Notes under the pieces: generated by a model
Told to the model about the DNA's origin: nothing
Database searches by the model: none
Seen by the model: only the letters and a program-made list of their open reading frames with translations
Made by a program: the position numbers and the translations under genes
In this document: positions 45,403 through 55,193 of the stretch, piece by piece
How the letters are laid out: each line of letters opens with the position of its first letter
How positions within the stretch are numbered: the first letter of the stretch is position 1
Source of the DNA: Salinimonas lutimaris
Lineage (GTDB): Bacteria; Pseudomonadota; Gammaproteobacteria; Enterobacterales; Alteromonadaceae
DNA: 64,000 nt
NCBI RefSeq assembly: GCF_005222225.1
Contig: NZ_CP036536.1
Span: forward strand, 1,946,001-2,010,000
Reading direction: 5' to 3'

Positions 45403-45836
45403 TATTACTGGCCGTTAGTCTGTTAGCGCGTGAAGCGTGGGTTTTACCCGTTTATGAATTTTCGTTTTCTGACACTATGTGATCGTAGCACGATCCTGTG
45501 CCTGATCTCATGCGATCGTCTGCTATCCGTTGAAAAACTAACCTGAATAAGGTTTAGGCTTCAATGGCTTGTCGTCGGCATGGGAATAGGCACAAGATAG
45601 TGAGGTTTGCGGTTTAATGCAACCCAATATCTGGTGGTTAATTCAGCGATCAAACACGGTTTATTTTAATGTTAGTAAAGACTAACCTAACAGGAATTTA
45701 CGAGCGTTATTTTTCAGGAATGCAAGCTTTTTAACCGGGCCTGAAGAATTAAAAAATTTAATATGCGAAAAACTTACATAAACCAAAAATTACGACATAT
45801 AGTGCTCAAATTTTAGCTTGAGCACTATATCTAGTG
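45403..45836. promoter_or_regulatory. Long nrdA upstream region
   Basis: 434 bp without a gene, AT-rich. It holds four phased GATC sites (45481-45517), a GTTAGT-AAAG-ACTAAC hairpin (45671-45686) and paired NrdR-like boxes at its far end (45790-45837). No small ORF with a ribosome site was seen. On the minus strand a TATATG -10-like hexamer lies inside the NrdR pair. Confidence 0.6.
45481..45517. promoter_or_regulatory. Cluster of four phased GATC sites upstream of nrdA
   Basis: GATC at 45481, 45492, 45504 and 45514, spaced 11, 12 and 10 bp, so all face nearly the same side of the helix. Closely phased GATC pairs are the known binding target of SeqA on hemimethylated DNA. Located about 80-115 bp upstream of the nrdA ATG. 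Confidence 0.55.
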
Positions 45837-45837
45837 T
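45790..45837 (-). promoter_or_regulatory. Pair of NrdR-like boxes (inverted repeat) upstream of nrdA
   Basis: GCACTATATCTAGTGT (45822-45837) matches the NrdR box acaCwAtATaTwGtgt at 14 of 16 places by hand count; a weaker copy, TTACGACATATAGTGC (45790-45805), lies 32 bp away, about three helix turns, the usual spacing of paired boxes. The two share a perfect 13-bp inverted repeat (45797-45809 and 45818-45830). The right box reaches the last base of the ubiG stop codon. Confidence 0.65.
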
Positions 45838-46541
45838 TAAGCAGGTAATTGTCCGTGCAACATATAATTGACATCGAGATTTTTGTCGGAGGTATAAAAG
45901 CTCTGGGTCAGCGGGTTCATGTGCAATCCTGTAGCATGCCGGATGAGCATGCCACTATTGTCCATCATCCGAATCAGTTCTGAAGGTTTGATAAACCGAT
46001 CATACTGATGCGTCCCCTTAGGGACCATATTAAGCAGGTATTCAGCTCCTACAATCCCCATCAGGTAGGATTTGGGATTACGGTTAAGTGTTGAAAAATA
46101 AACATGACCACCAGGCTTAACCAGCTTTGCACAGGCAGCAATGATCGACTGCGGATCAGGAACGTGCTCAAGCATTTCCATACAGGTAACCACGTCAAAT
46201 GAGCCTGCATGCTGTTCAGCGTACTGTTCTGCAGTGATACATTCGTAATTGACGGATACACCACTTTCCAGACCATGCAGGCGGGCAACCTCTAAAGAAG
46301 CTTCGGCCATATCGATACCGGTTACCTGCGCGCCCATTCTGGCCATGGATTCAGCCAGTATTCCGCCGCCACAGCCAATATCCAGTACCTGTTTTTCAAA
46401 CAAGCCGTCGGCGTGCTGCGCAATAAAGTCCAGGCGTAACGGGTTAATGGCATGAAGAGGCTTAAACTCGCCTTCGGTATCCCACCAGCGGGACGCCAGT
46501 TCACCAAATTTTGAGATTTCCTGTTCATCAACATTTGTCAT
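45837..46541 (-). CDS. ubiG: Ubiquinone biosynthesis O-methyltransferase
   Basis: 234 residues from the ATG at 46541 (E. coli 240). Performs both O-methylations in ubiquinone synthesis with SAM. Motif I is [26 protein letters not shown], then [15 protein letters not shown] and the [16 protein letters not shown] loop. Longer frames up to 46586 run into the repeat element. The ubiG-gyrA divergent pair and nrdAB beside it match the E. coli neighbourhood. Its stop codon abuts an NrdR-like box of the next operon. Confidence 0.95.
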   Translation of the reverse strand: MTNVDEQEISKFGELASRWWDTEGEFKPLHAINPLRLDFIAQHADGLFEKQVLDIGCGGGILAESMARMGAQVTGIDMAEASLEVARLHGLESGVSVNYECITAEQYAEQHAGSFDVVTCMEMLEHVPDPQSIIAACAKLVKPGGHVYFSTLNRNPKSYLMGIVGAEYLLNMVPKGTHQYDRFIKPSELIRMMDNSGMLIRHATGLHMNPLTQSFYTSDKNLDVNYMLHGQLPA

Positions 46542-46564
46542 GGCATTGCATCCAATCATATAAA

Positions 46565-46662
46565 GGTGACAGTCACTTTTATACACATTTGCTGTGGCGC
46601 TCTCAACAGGATGCGGGCAAACAGATAAAGTGACTGTCTGAGTTAGTTAAAGTGCCTGTCAC
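46565..46662. repeat. GTGACTGTC-family inverted pair between ubiG and gyrA
   Basis: GTGACAGTCACTTTTATAC (from 46566, minus-strand copy of the array's GTATAAAAGTGACTG) and ATAAAGTGACTGTCTGAGTT (from 46624, plus strand), followed by AAAGTGCCTGTCAC. The opposed copies can pair and resemble a BIME-like arrangement. Confidence 0.8.
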
Positions 46663-46911
46663 AATAGCGTAAAAGCGGCGGAATTGGGATGATTTGTTGT
46701 GAACACACCGATGACTGAACGAAAAATGTGCACTTGGAAAAGGCCTGAGCAAATGCTTGGATTAACCGCTACATTAATTGTGTTTGCAGTGGTACACTCA
46801 AGGATTGATCACTGACCCCAATAATAACAATGTGCGCACCAGCCTGATGCTGTTTGGGGGGTTATCCAAATCAAGCGCACGTTAAACCAAAGTTAAGGGA
46901 AAAAGCAGTTT
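46663..46911 (+). other. gyrA upstream and leader region
   Basis: 249 bp without a gene (part of the 370-bp ubiG-gyrA gap). It contains CCCCAA (46816-46821) able to pair with TTGGGG (46854-46859) and a TTATCCAAA similar to a DnaA box at about 46861. No clear -35/-10 pair was found; AAGGGA lies 12 bases before the gyrA ATG. Confidence 0.4.
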
Positions 46912-49599
46912 ATGACTGATAACGCTAAAGAAATTCTCCCCGTAAACATAGAGGAGGAGTTGAAAACCTCTTACCTCGATTATGCGATGAGCGTTATTGT
47001 AGGCCGCGCGTTACCCGATGTACGCGATGGGCTGAAGCCGGTACACCGCCGTGTTCTGTTCGCCATGAACGAACTGAAAAATGACTTTAATAAACCATAT
47101 AAAAAGTCGGCGCGTGTGGTCGGTGACGTAATTGGTAAATACCACCCTCATGGTGACTCTGCAGTCTATGATACGATTGTGCGTATGGCGCAGCCGTTCT
47201 CACTACGCTACATGCTGGTAGACGGGCAGGGTAACTTTGGTTCGGTAGACGGTGACTCGGCAGCCGCTATGCGTTATACCGAGGTGCGTATGGCAAAAAT
47301 TGCGCACGAGTTACTGGCCGATCTGGATAAAGAAACCGTCGATTTTGTTCAAAACTACGATGGTACCGAACAAATCCCGGAAGTCCTTCCAACAAAAGTA
47401 CCTAACCTGCTGGTTAACGGCTCATCAGGTATTGCCGTTGGTATGGCCACCAATATTCCTCCGCACAACCTGACCGAAGTCATCAATGGTTGTATTGCGC
47501 TAATTGAAGATCCTGAGATTTCTATTGACGGGCTGATGACCCACATCCCAGGTCCGGACTTCCCGACCGCAGCGATGATCAGCGGCCGCAAAGGTATTGA
47601 AGATGCGTACCGCACCGGTCGCGGCAAAATATATTTGCGTGCAAAAGCAGAAATAGAAACCGAAGATAATGGTAAAGAAACCATTATTATCAATGAAATT
47701 CCTTATCAGGTGAACAAAGCGCGCCTGATTGAGAAAATCGCTGATCTGGTAAAAGAAAAGCGGATTGAGGGTATTTCTGCGCTGCGCGATGAGTCAGATA
47801 AAGACGGCATGCGCATTGTTATTGAAGTTAAGCGTAACGAGTCCGCCGAGGTTCTGCTTAACCATCTGTACGCCAACACCCAGTTACAAACGGTGTTTGG
47901 TATCAATATGGTGGCACTGGATAACAACCAGCCAAAAGTTTTCAATCTGAAAGAAATTCTTGAAAGCTTTGTGCTACACCGCCGCGAAGTGGTAACCCGC
48001 CGTACTGTATACGAATTACGCAAAGCCCGTGATCGCGCGCATATTCTTGAAGGCCTGGCCATCGCCCTGGTCAACATCGACCCGATCATTGAACTGATTA
48101 AAGCCTCACCAAGCCCGGCTGATGCGAAAAAAGCCCTGGTGGCACAAGGCTGGAATCTGGGTGATGTGGCCGACATGCTGGAGCGTGCCGGTGATGATGC
48201 AGCACGTCCTGACTGGCTGGATGATGAGTTTGGTATTCGCGATGGCAAATATTTCCTGACCGAACAGCAGGCTCAGGCGATTCTTGATCTACGTCTGCAT
48301 AAGCTGACGGGTCTGGAACACGAAAAGATTCTGGGCGAATACAAAGAATTGCTGGAAGTGATTGCTGAGCTGCTGCATATTCTGAACAGCCCAGAGCGTC
48401 TGATGGAAGTTATCCGTGAAGAGCTGGAAAAAGTGCGTGATGAGTTTGGCGATGCCCGCCGTACTGAAATCACGGCAGCCAGCCACGATATCGACATTGA
48501 AGATCTGATTGAGCAGGAAGATGTGGTGGTTACCCTGTCTCGCGAAGGTTATGTGAAATACCAGAAACTGTCAGACTATGAAGCTCAGCGTCGTGGTGGT
48601 AAGGGTAAGTCTGCCACTAAGATGAAAAATGAAGATATCATCGAGCGTCTGCTGGTTGCCAATACCCACGACCATATTCTGTGTTTCTCTACCCGGGGCC
48701 GTCTGTACTGGCTGAAAGTGTATCAGTTACCCTTTGCCAGCCGTAATGCCCGCGGTCGTCCTATTGTTAATATTCTGCCGCTAGAGGCCAATGAGCGGAT
48801 CACCGCCATTCTGCCTATCAAAGAGTTTGAAGAAGGCAAGTTTGTACTGATGGCCACCGCCAACGGTACGGTGAAAAAGACGGACCTGAGCCTGTATTCA
48901 CGTCCTCGTTCCAGCGGTATCATCGCAGTGAACTTAAACGAAGGCGATGAACTGATAGGTGTGGCTATCACCCACGGTGATGACGACATCATGCTGTTCA
49001 GCGACGAAGGTAAAGTCGTGCGCTTTAATGAAAAGCTGCGCGACTCAGAAACCGGCGAAGTGAAGCGTGATCCTGAAACCGGCGAGGAACTGATGGCGCT
49101 GCGCCCAATGGGCCGGACTGCCACCGGGGTACGTGGTATTCGTATGCAGGAAGGGCAGCGTGTGGTGTCTCTGATTGTTCCGCGTGGTGATGGTGCTATT
49201 TTGACTGCTACCGAGAATGGTTTTGGTAAGCGTACGCCACTGGAAGATTATCCGGCCAAGAGCCGGGCTACTCAGGGCGTGGTATCGATTAAGGTATCAG
49301 AGCGTAACGGTAAGGTTATTGGCGCGGTTCAGGTTGATGACAGTGACGAGATCATGCTTATCAGTAACCAGGGCACGCTGGTTCGTACCCGGGTTGATGA
49401 AGTGTCTGTGGTCGGACGTAACACTCAGGGGGTTCGCCTGATTCGTACCGCCGCGGATGAAACCGTCGTGGGCCTGCAGCGCATTGAAGAAGTTGAGGAC
49501 GACATCGTTTTAGAAGAAGACGGGGATAACACCGTTAGTGCCGAAGCCGGTGATACGGCGGCGGCAGACAATGACGATAAGCCGACGACAGAAGAGTAA
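46912..49599 (+). CDS. gyrA: DNA gyrase subunit A
   Basis: 895 residues. Cuts and rejoins DNA in the gyrase tetramer. Numbering matches E. coli at the N-terminus: Ser83 and Asp87 in [13 protein letters not shown] are the quinolone-sensitive wild-type residues, and catalytic Tyr122 is in AMRYTEV. The C-terminal beta-pinwheel (about 530-850) includes the GyrA-box [12 protein letters not shown] near residue 560, needed for negative supercoiling, followed by an acidic tail. AAGGGA precedes the ATG. Divergent from ubiG. Confidence 0.98.
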   Translation: MTDNAKEILPVNIEEELKTSYLDYAMSVIVGRALPDVRDGLKPVHRRVLFAMNELKNDFNKPYKKSARVVGDVIGKYHPHGDSAVYDTIVRMAQPFSLRYMLVDGQGNFGSVDGDSAAAMRYTEVRMAKIAHELLADLDKETVDFVQNYDGTEQIPEVLPTKVPNLLVNGSSGIAVGMATNIPPHNLTEVINGCIALIEDPEISIDGLMTHIPGPDFPTAAMISGRKGIEDAYRTGRGKIYLRAKAEIETEDNGKETIIINEIPYQVNKARLIEKIADLVKEKRIEGISALRDESDKDGMRIVIEVKRNESAEVLLNHLYANTQLQTVFGINMVALDNNQPKVFNLKEILESFVLHRREVVTRRTVYELRKARDRAHILEGLAIALVNIDPIIELIKASPSPADAKKALVAQGWNLGDVADMLERAGDDAARPDWLDDEFGIRDGKYFLTEQQAQAILDLRLHKLTGLEHEKILGEYKELLEVIAELLHILNSPERLMEVIREELEKVRDEFGDARRTEITAASHDIDIEDLIEQEDVVVTLSREGYVKYQKLSDYEAQRRGGKGKSATKMKNEDIIERLLVANTHDHILCFSTRGRLYWLKVYQLPFASRNARGRPIVNILPLEANERITAILPIKEFEEGKFVLMATANGTVKKTDLSLYSRPRSSGIIAVNLNEGDELIGVAITHGDDDIMLFSDEGKVVRFNEKLRDSETGEVKRDPETGEELMALRPMGRTATGVRGIRMQEGQRVVSLIVPRGDGAILTATENGFGKRTPLEDYPAKSRATQGVVSIKVSERNGKVIGAVQVDDSDEIMLISNQGTLVRTRVDEVSVVGRNTQGVRLIRTAADETVVGLQRIEEVEDDIVLEEDGDNTVSAEAGDTAAADNDDKPTTEE

Positions 49600-49640
49600 T
49601 CGCAATGCGCCTGCGGGCGCTATTGTAATTCTTTAAATCG

Positions 49641-49669
49641 CAAGCGGCATCTGGCCGCTTGTTTTGTTT
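49641..49669 (+). terminator. Rho-independent terminator after gyrA
   Basis: CAAGCGGC (49641-49648) pairs with GCCGCTTG (49654-49661), then TTTTGTTT. A smaller hairpin GCGCC/GGCGC (49607-49620) precedes it. The serC ATG is only 20 bp past the tail, so serC must start transcription elsewhere or by readthrough. Confidence 0.75.
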
Positions 49670-49689
49670 ACAGGTGTGAAAAAAAATCC

Positions 49690-50775
49690 ATGAGTAGCGT
49701 GTTTAATTTCAGCGCAGGGCCGGCAATGCTGCCAGAAGCAGTCATGGCGCAGGCTCAACAAGAATTTACTAACTGGCGTGATAGTGGGACTTCGGTCATG
49801 GAAGTCAGCCATCGTGGTGCAGACTTCATTGAGGTTGCCGCCCAGGCCGAACAGGATTTGCGGGATCTGCTCAACGTACCAGACAACTATAAAGTGCTGT
49901 TTATGCACGGCGGGGGGCGTGGTCAGTTTGCTGCGGTGCCGCTTAATCTGTCATCTGCGCAGGACACATCACTGCATTTGGTATCGGGCTCATGGTCAAA
50001 AGGCGCGGTTAGCGAAGCCAGCAAGTACAATCAGGCCAAAATCATCGGTGAAAGCACGGTGGTGGACGGACTTACCCAGTTGGCGCAGCCATCAGCACAA
50101 TCGATTGACCAGAGTGCGGCCTACCTGCATTTTTGCCCGAATGAGACGGTTGATGGCGTAGCCTATGACTGGCTGCCAGAAAGCGGTAAAGTGCCGCTGG
50201 TTGCTGATATGTCATCGACCATTTTATCCCAGCCTCTGGATGTCAGTCGATATGGTGTGATTTACGCCGGAGCCCAGAAAAATATCGGGCCGTCGGGCTT
50301 GTCAGTGGTGATTGTGGATGAAGCTCTGCTGGGTAAGGCGCAATCAGTCACACCGTCTATTTTTGACTATAAACTGGCCGCTGATTCTGACTCAATGTAT
50401 AACACGCCACCCACCTTTTCCTGGTATCTGGCCGGACTGGTCTTTAAATGGCTTAAAGAGCAGGGCGGACTGTCGGCCATGGCACAGCGCAATAATGCCA
50501 AAGCCAGCCTGCTTTACACGGCCATTGATCAGTCAGATTTTTATCGCAACACCATTCACCCTGATTATCGCTCGAAGATGAATGTTCCGTTTCAGCTGGC
50601 TGATGCCAGTCTCGATAAAACCTTTGTGGCCGAAGCGGATGCCGCTGGCCTCAAAGCCCTCAAAGGACACCGCTCAGTGGGAGGCATGCGAGCGAGCATT
50701 TATAACGCCATGCCACTGGGCGGGGTAGAAGCATTAGTGGGCTTTATGGCCGAGTTTGAACGTAAGTACGGATAA
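49690..50775 (+). CDS. serC: Phosphoserine aminotransferase
   Basis: 361 residues (E. coli 362). PLP enzyme of serine and pyridoxal phosphate synthesis. [15 protein letters not shown] is the family start; [16 protein letters not shown] and the PLP Lys in [17 protein letters not shown] are present. aroA begins 5 bp after the stop, as in the classic serC-aroA operon. Confidence 0.97.
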   Translation: MSSVFNFSAGPAMLPEAVMAQAQQEFTNWRDSGTSVMEVSHRGADFIEVAAQAEQDLRDLLNVPDNYKVLFMHGGGRGQFAAVPLNLSSAQDTSLHLVSGSWSKGAVSEASKYNQAKIIGESTVVDGLTQLAQPSAQSIDQSAAYLHFCPNETVDGVAYDWLPESGKVPLVADMSSTILSQPLDVSRYGVIYAGAQKNIGPSGLSVVIVDEALLGKAQSVTPSIFDYKLAADSDSMYNTPPTFSWYLAGLVFKWLKEQGGLSAMAQRNNAKASLLYTAIDQSDFYRNTIHPDYRSKMNVPFQLADASLDKTFVAEADAAGLKALKGHRSVGGMRASIYNAMPLGGVEALVGFMAEFERKYG

Positions 50776-50780
50776 GCAGT

Positions 50781-52061
50781 ATGGAACAACTTACATTACA
50801 GCCTGTGAGCAGTGTCGCAGGCGAAGTTAACGTGCCGGGCTCTAAAAGCCTGTCTAACCGGGCGCTGTTATTAGCTGCCCTGGCCAGCGGTGAAACCACC
50901 CTGACCAACCTGCTCGATAGTGATGATATTCGTCATATGCTAAAGGCATTAAGTCAGTTGGGTGTCTCTTATGCGCTAAGCGATGATAACACCCGCTGTA
51001 CGGTTCAGGGGCTGGGCGGGGCATTTGCCCATGAGGCGCCTTTATCCTTATTTCTGGGCAATGCCGGTACAGCCATGCGCCCGTTATGCGCAGCCCTGGC
51101 TGCCAGTGGCGTCAATGTGGAGCTTACCGGTGAACCTCGAATGGAAGAGCGCCCAATCGGCGATTTGGTAGACAGCCTGCGCCAGGCCGGCGCTGACATT
51201 ACTTATCTGAAAAACGATGGATACCCGCCGCTGCAAATCAAAGGCAGCGCACTAAACGGTGGTAAGATTGAAGTAGACGGCAGTGTGTCTAGTCAGTTTT
51301 TAACCGCACTGCTGATGGCAGCACCTTTATTTACCCAGGACAGTCACATCAATATTAAGGGTGAGCTGGTTTCCAAGCCCTATATTGATATCACCCTGGA
51401 CACGATGGCGCGCTTTGGTATTACCGTTGAGAACCATGACTATGCCAGTTTTGTGGTCAGAGGCAATCAGACCTATCAGTCACCGGGTCAGTTTATGGTG
51501 GAAGGCGATGCGTCTTCTGCGTCTTATTTTCTGGCGGCTGGCGCTATTAAAGGCGGCACGGTAAAAGTGACCGGTATTGGTAAAAACAGTATTCAGGGCG
51601 ATATCCGCTTTGCTGAGGTGCTTGAAGCGATGGGCGCTTCGGTTAACTGGCAGGATGAATATATTGAAGTCACCGGCGCGCCGTTAAAAGGCGTGGATAT
51701 GGACATGAACCATATTCCGGATGCTGCCATGACGATTGCTACCACCGCGTTATTTGCGCAGGGCCCAACCGTTATTCGCAATATCTATAACTGGCGGGTA
51801 AAAGAAACGGATCGCTTGTTTGCCATGGCCACCGAACTGAGAAAGCTGGGTGCCACCGTAGAGGAAGGTGAAGATTATATTCATGTCACGCCGCCGGCCA
51901 GTCTGACGCACGCTGCCATTGATACTTATAATGACCACCGCGTCGCGATGTGTTTTTCACTGGTTGCACTGAGCAACACGCCGGTAACGATTAATGATCC
52001 GGGCTGCACCGCAAAAACATTTCCTGACTACTTTGAGCGTTTCGCTACTATCTGTCAGTAA
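50781..52061 (+). CDS. aroA: EPSP synthase
   Basis: 426 residues (E. coli 427). Makes 5-enolpyruvylshikimate 3-phosphate in the shikimate pathway. [19 protein letters not shown] and [16 protein letters not shown] are the substrate motifs, and RVKETDRL near 340 is conserved; the Gly in LGNAGTA (class I glyphosate-sensitive form) is retained. Starts 5 bp after serC. Confidence 0.98.
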   Translation: MEQLTLQPVSSVAGEVNVPGSKSLSNRALLLAALASGETTLTNLLDSDDIRHMLKALSQLGVSYALSDDNTRCTVQGLGGAFAHEAPLSLFLGNAGTAMRPLCAALAASGVNVELTGEPRMEERPIGDLVDSLRQAGADITYLKNDGYPPLQIKGSALNGGKIEVDGSVSSQFLTALLMAAPLFTQDSHINIKGELVSKPYIDITLDTMARFGITVENHDYASFVVRGNQTYQSPGQFMVEGDASSASYFLAAGAIKGGTVKVTGIGKNSIQGDIRFAEVLEAMGASVNWQDEYIEVTGAPLKGVDMDMNHIPDAAMTIATTALFAQGPTVIRNIYNWRVKETDRLFAMATELRKLGATVEEGEDYIHVTPPASLTHAAIDTYNDHRVAMCFSLVALSNTPVTINDPGCTAKTFPDYFERFATICQ

Positions 52062-52207
52062 AAACCGGCCGGGGCGGCAGCCCTTTTGTGCGTAGCAGTC
52101 GGCTTGCAGCGGGTTTGATTAAATCTGTTGGTAGCATTGCTAAAGCTGACTGAGCGAGTATAATTGCCGCCGATTTTTAATCTTTTGTTAATAAAGCTGG
52201 AGCAGGT

Positions 52208-52879
52208 ATGCATCCGATACCCGTAGTCACGGTTGACGGCCCGAGTGGGGCAGGTAAGGGGACGCTGAGTAGTCTGCTTGCGGAAAAGCTGGGCTGGCAT
52301 TTTCTAGATAGCGGTGCTATATACCGCGTACTGGCAGTGGCATCGCTGCATCATGATCTGCCTGTGGATGACGAGGAATCGATTGTTCCTCTGGCCACCG
52401 GCCTGGACGTGAGTTTTGAAACGAATGGTGAGAAAACCCGCATCATTTTAGAAGGCGAAGATGTCACTGATGATATCCGCACCGAACAGGTTGGCGCGGT
52501 GGCCTCTCAAGTCGCTGCACTGCCACGGGTTCGCGAAGCATTACTACGTCGTCAGCGGGCATTTGAGCAGGCTCCTGGCCTGGTCGCAGATGGTCGCGAC
52601 ATGGGCACGGTGGTGTTTCCTGAGGCAAAAGTGAAACTTTTCCTTACAGCCAGTGCCGAAGCACGGGCTGAACGACGCTATGCACAGTTGAAAGACAAGG
52701 GCATGGATGTTAATATTGCGCGCCTTTTAACCGATATCAAAGCGCGGGACGAACGTGATACACAACGTACCGTTGCGCCACTGGTGCCGGCAAAAGACGC
52801 TGTAGTAATTGATTCGACTGACCTGAACATTGATCAGGTATTCGAACAAGCGATGGACGTTATCTCCTCCCGCCTTTAG
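52208..52879 (+). CDS. cmk: Cytidylate kinase
   Basis: 223 residues (E. coli 227). Phosphorylates CMP and dCMP. P-loop [17 protein letters not shown] near residue 9; [21 protein letters not shown] and the RYAQLKDKG lid follow. GGAGCAGGT is the ribosome site. The 146-bp gap after aroA has no obvious terminator. rpsA lies 118 bp downstream, as in the cmk-rpsA-ihfB order. Confidence 0.96.
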   Translation: MHPIPVVTVDGPSGAGKGTLSSLLAEKLGWHFLDSGAIYRVLAVASLHHDLPVDDEESIVPLATGLDVSFETNGEKTRIILEGEDVTDDIRTEQVGAVASQVAALPRVREALLRRQRAFEQAPGLVADGRDMGTVVFPEAKVKLFLTASAEARAERRYAQLKDKGMDVNIARLLTDIKARDERDTQRTVAPLVPAKDAVVIDSTDLNIDQVFEQAMDVISSRL

Positions 52880-52997
52880 ACGCGAGCCGTATAGCACCAG
52901 AGCAACCTGCCGTAACAGGGAGTGACGGCATTTGTTAATAACCCCACATTCGCCGGAATGCATTGTGGATTTCAACGTTAGTATTTAATAAGACCTT

Positions 52998-54668
52998 ATG
53001 ACTGAAAATTTTGCACAACTTTTTGAAGAAAGCCTACAGGAACTGGAAACTCGTCCGGGTTCTATTGTAAAAGGTACTGTTGTTTCTATCGATAAAGACA
53101 TCGTACTGGTAGACGCAGGCTTAAAATCAGAAAGTGCTATCCCAGCAGACCAATTTAAAAACGCTGAAGGCGAGCTAGAAATCGAAATCGGCGATTCTGT
53201 TGATGTTGCACTTGACGCTGTAGAAGACGGCTTCGGTGAAACTATCCTTTCTCGTGAAAAAGCCAAACGCCATGAAGCGTGGGTTGAGCTTGAAAAAGCG
53301 TACGAAGAGAAAGAGACCATCAAAGGTGTTATCAACGGTAAAGTTAAAGGCGGTTTCACTGTTGAAGTTAACAGTGTACGCGCGTTCCTGCCAGGCTCTC
53401 TGGTAGACGTACGCCCAGTTCGTGATACTACTCACCTTGAAGGCAAAGAGCTTGAATTTAAAGTTATCAAGCTGGATGCGAAGCGTAACAACGTTGTTGT
53501 TTCTCGTCGTGCTGTTATCGAAGCTGAAAACAGTGCTGAGCGTGAGTCTCTGCTGGCTAACCTTGAAGAAGGTCATGAAATCAAAGGTATCGTTAAGAAC
53601 CTGACAGACTACGGTGCGTTCGTAGATCTGGGCGGTGTTGACGGCCTGCTGCACATCACTGACATGGCTTGGAAGCGCGTTAAGCACCCAAGCGAAATCG
53701 TAAATGTTGGTGACGAGATCAACGTTAAAGTTCTGAAGTTCGACAAAGAGAAGCAGCGCGTTTCTCTTGGTATGAAGCAGATGGGCAACGATCCATGGCA
53801 GGACATTTCACAACGTTACCCAGAAGGCACTAAGATCTCTGGTCAGGTAACTAACCTGACTGACTACGGTTGTTTCGTAGAGATCGAAGACGGTGTTGAA
53901 GGTCTGGTACACGTATCTGAAATGGACTGGACTAACAAGAACATCCACCCATCTAAGGTTGTTAACCTGGGTGACACTGTTGAAGTTATGGTTCTGGAAA
54001 TTGACGAAGAGCGTCGTCGTATTTCTCTGGGTCTTAAGCAGTGCATCGCTAACCCTTGGGAAGAGTTCGCTAAGTCACACGAGAAAGGCGACAAGGTTAC
54101 TGGTAAGATCAAGTCAATCACTGACTTCGGTATCTTCATCGGTCTTGACGGCGGCATCGACGGCCTGGTTCACCTGTCTGACATCAGCTGGAACAAATCT
54201 GGCGAAGACGCAGTTCGTGACTACAAGAAAGGTGACGAGATCTCTGCAGTAGTACTGCAGGTCGACCCAGAGCGTGAGCGTATTTCTCTTGGCGTTAAGC
54301 AAATTGAAGAAGACCCGTTCAACAAATACCTGGCAGACAACAAGAAAGGTACTATTGTTGTAGGTACAGTGACTGCTGTTGATGCGAAAGGCGTTACAGT
54401 TAACCTGGCTGAAGAAGTTGACGGTTACATCCGCGTTGCAGACCTGTCTCGCGACCGTGTAGAAGATGCTTCAGAAGTTGTTAACGTTGGCGAGTCTATC
54501 GAAGCCAAGTTCATGGGCGTTGATCGTAAGAACCGCGCTGTGAACCTGTCTGTTAAAGCGAAAGATCAGGCAGACGAGAAAGAAGCTATCGATAAAGTTA
54601 ACCAGCAAGAAGATGGTGGCTTTGCCAACGCGATGGCCGAAGCATTTAAAGCCGCTAAAGGCGAATAA
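52998..54668 (+). CDS. rpsA: 30S ribosomal protein S1
   Basis: 556 residues (E. coli 557). Six S1 RNA-binding repeats, visible as repeated G.V....DYG/FG..V.L....GLLH.SD/M units, starting with [22 protein letters not shown]. Highly biased codon use compared with its neighbours fits a very highly expressed gene. No Shine-Dalgarno-like purine tract precedes the ATG (AAGACCTT), as is known for rpsA, whose leader folds for autogenous control. A TGCCG/CGGCA pair (52908-52930) is visible in the leader. Confidence 0.98.
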   Translation: MTENFAQLFEESLQELETRPGSIVKGTVVSIDKDIVLVDAGLKSESAIPADQFKNAEGELEIEIGDSVDVALDAVEDGFGETILSREKAKRHEAWVELEKAYEEKETIKGVINGKVKGGFTVEVNSVRAFLPGSLVDVRPVRDTTHLEGKELEFKVIKLDAKRNNVVVSRRAVIEAENSAERESLLANLEEGHEIKGIVKNLTDYGAFVDLGGVDGLLHITDMAWKRVKHPSEIVNVGDEINVKVLKFDKEKQRVSLGMKQMGNDPWQDISQRYPEGTKISGQVTNLTDYGCFVEIEDGVEGLVHVSEMDWTNKNIHPSKVVNLGDTVEVMVLEIDEERRRISLGLKQCIANPWEEFAKSHEKGDKVTGKIKSITDFGIFIGLDGGIDGLVHLSDISWNKSGEDAVRDYKKGDEISAVVLQVDPERERISLGVKQIEEDPFNKYLADNKKGTIVVGTVTAVDAKGVTVNLAEEVDGYIRVADLSRDRVEDASEVVNVGESIEAKFMGVDRKNRAVNLSVKAKDQADEKEAIDKVNQQEDGGFANAMAEAFKAAKGE

Positions 54669-54682
54669 TGCAAAAGAAGGTG

Positions 54683-54704
54683 CGCCAGATTTAAAAATCT
54701 GGCG
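54683..54704 (+). terminator. Hairpin after rpsA
   Basis: CGCCAGATTT/AAATCTGGCG perfect 10-bp stem just past the stop codon, tail TATTATTG. The tail is weak in T, so part of transcription may continue into ihfB. Confidence 0.6.
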
Positions 54705-54755
54705 TATTATTGATGTGTAGTAGCTGTTTAGACTTTATTTGACAAAGAGGTTTCT

Positions 54756-55043
54756 ATGACCAAGTCGGAACTAATTGAACGGCTGGCAGATCAATATCGT
54801 CACCTTCCTGCAAAAGATCTTGAGTTGGCGATAAAAGAACTGCTAGAGCAAATGGCGCAAACCCTGCAGAAGGGTGAGCGTATAGAGATTCGCGGATTTG
54901 GCAGCTTTTCTCTCCATTACCGGGCACCAAGAACAGGCCGCAACCCTAAAACAGGGGAGACCGTCGAACTGGACGGAAAATACGTGCCTCACTTTAAACC
55001 GGGCAAAGAATTGCGGGAGCGGGTCGACGCTTCAATCGCTTAA
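54756..55043 (+). CDS. ihfB: Integration host factor beta subunit
   Basis: 95 residues (E. coli 94). DNA-bending HU-family protein; [23 protein letters not shown] is the DNA-inserting arm with the conserved Pro. Start [13 protein letters not shown] is typical of IHF-beta. Lies 87 bp after rpsA, with its own strong terminator. Confidence 0.97.
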   Translation: MTKSELIERLADQYRHLPAKDLELAIKELLEQMAQTLQKGERIEIRGFGSFSLHYRAPRTGRNPKTGETVELDGKYVPHFKPGKELRERVDASIA

Positions 55044-55047
55044 ACAA

Positions 55048-55075
55048 AAGCCGTAGTTTACACTACGGCTTTTTT
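55048..55075 (+). terminator. Rho-independent terminator after ihfB
   Basis: AAGCCGTAG (55048-55056) pairs with CTACGGCTT (55063-55071), then six T residues. Confidence 0.92.
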
Positions 55076-55193
55076 GTATCTGCTGAAGTGCATTCAGATA
55101 TTAATGGCAGTCTATTGCTGTTTAACTGTTGACCAGCAAAATCAAACAGATATATATTACTCAGGCTTTGGCGAGAACAACAATAACATCCCA

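Noticed and set aside
45790..45837. Terminator of ubiG
   Set aside because: A 13-bp inverted repeat with AT-rich arms but no T tract directly after it on the minus strand; the NrdR box match explains it better, though a double role is not excluded.
53175..53687. 170-residue ORF antisense to rpsA
   Set aside because: Produced by the strongly biased codons of rpsA; no start signal.
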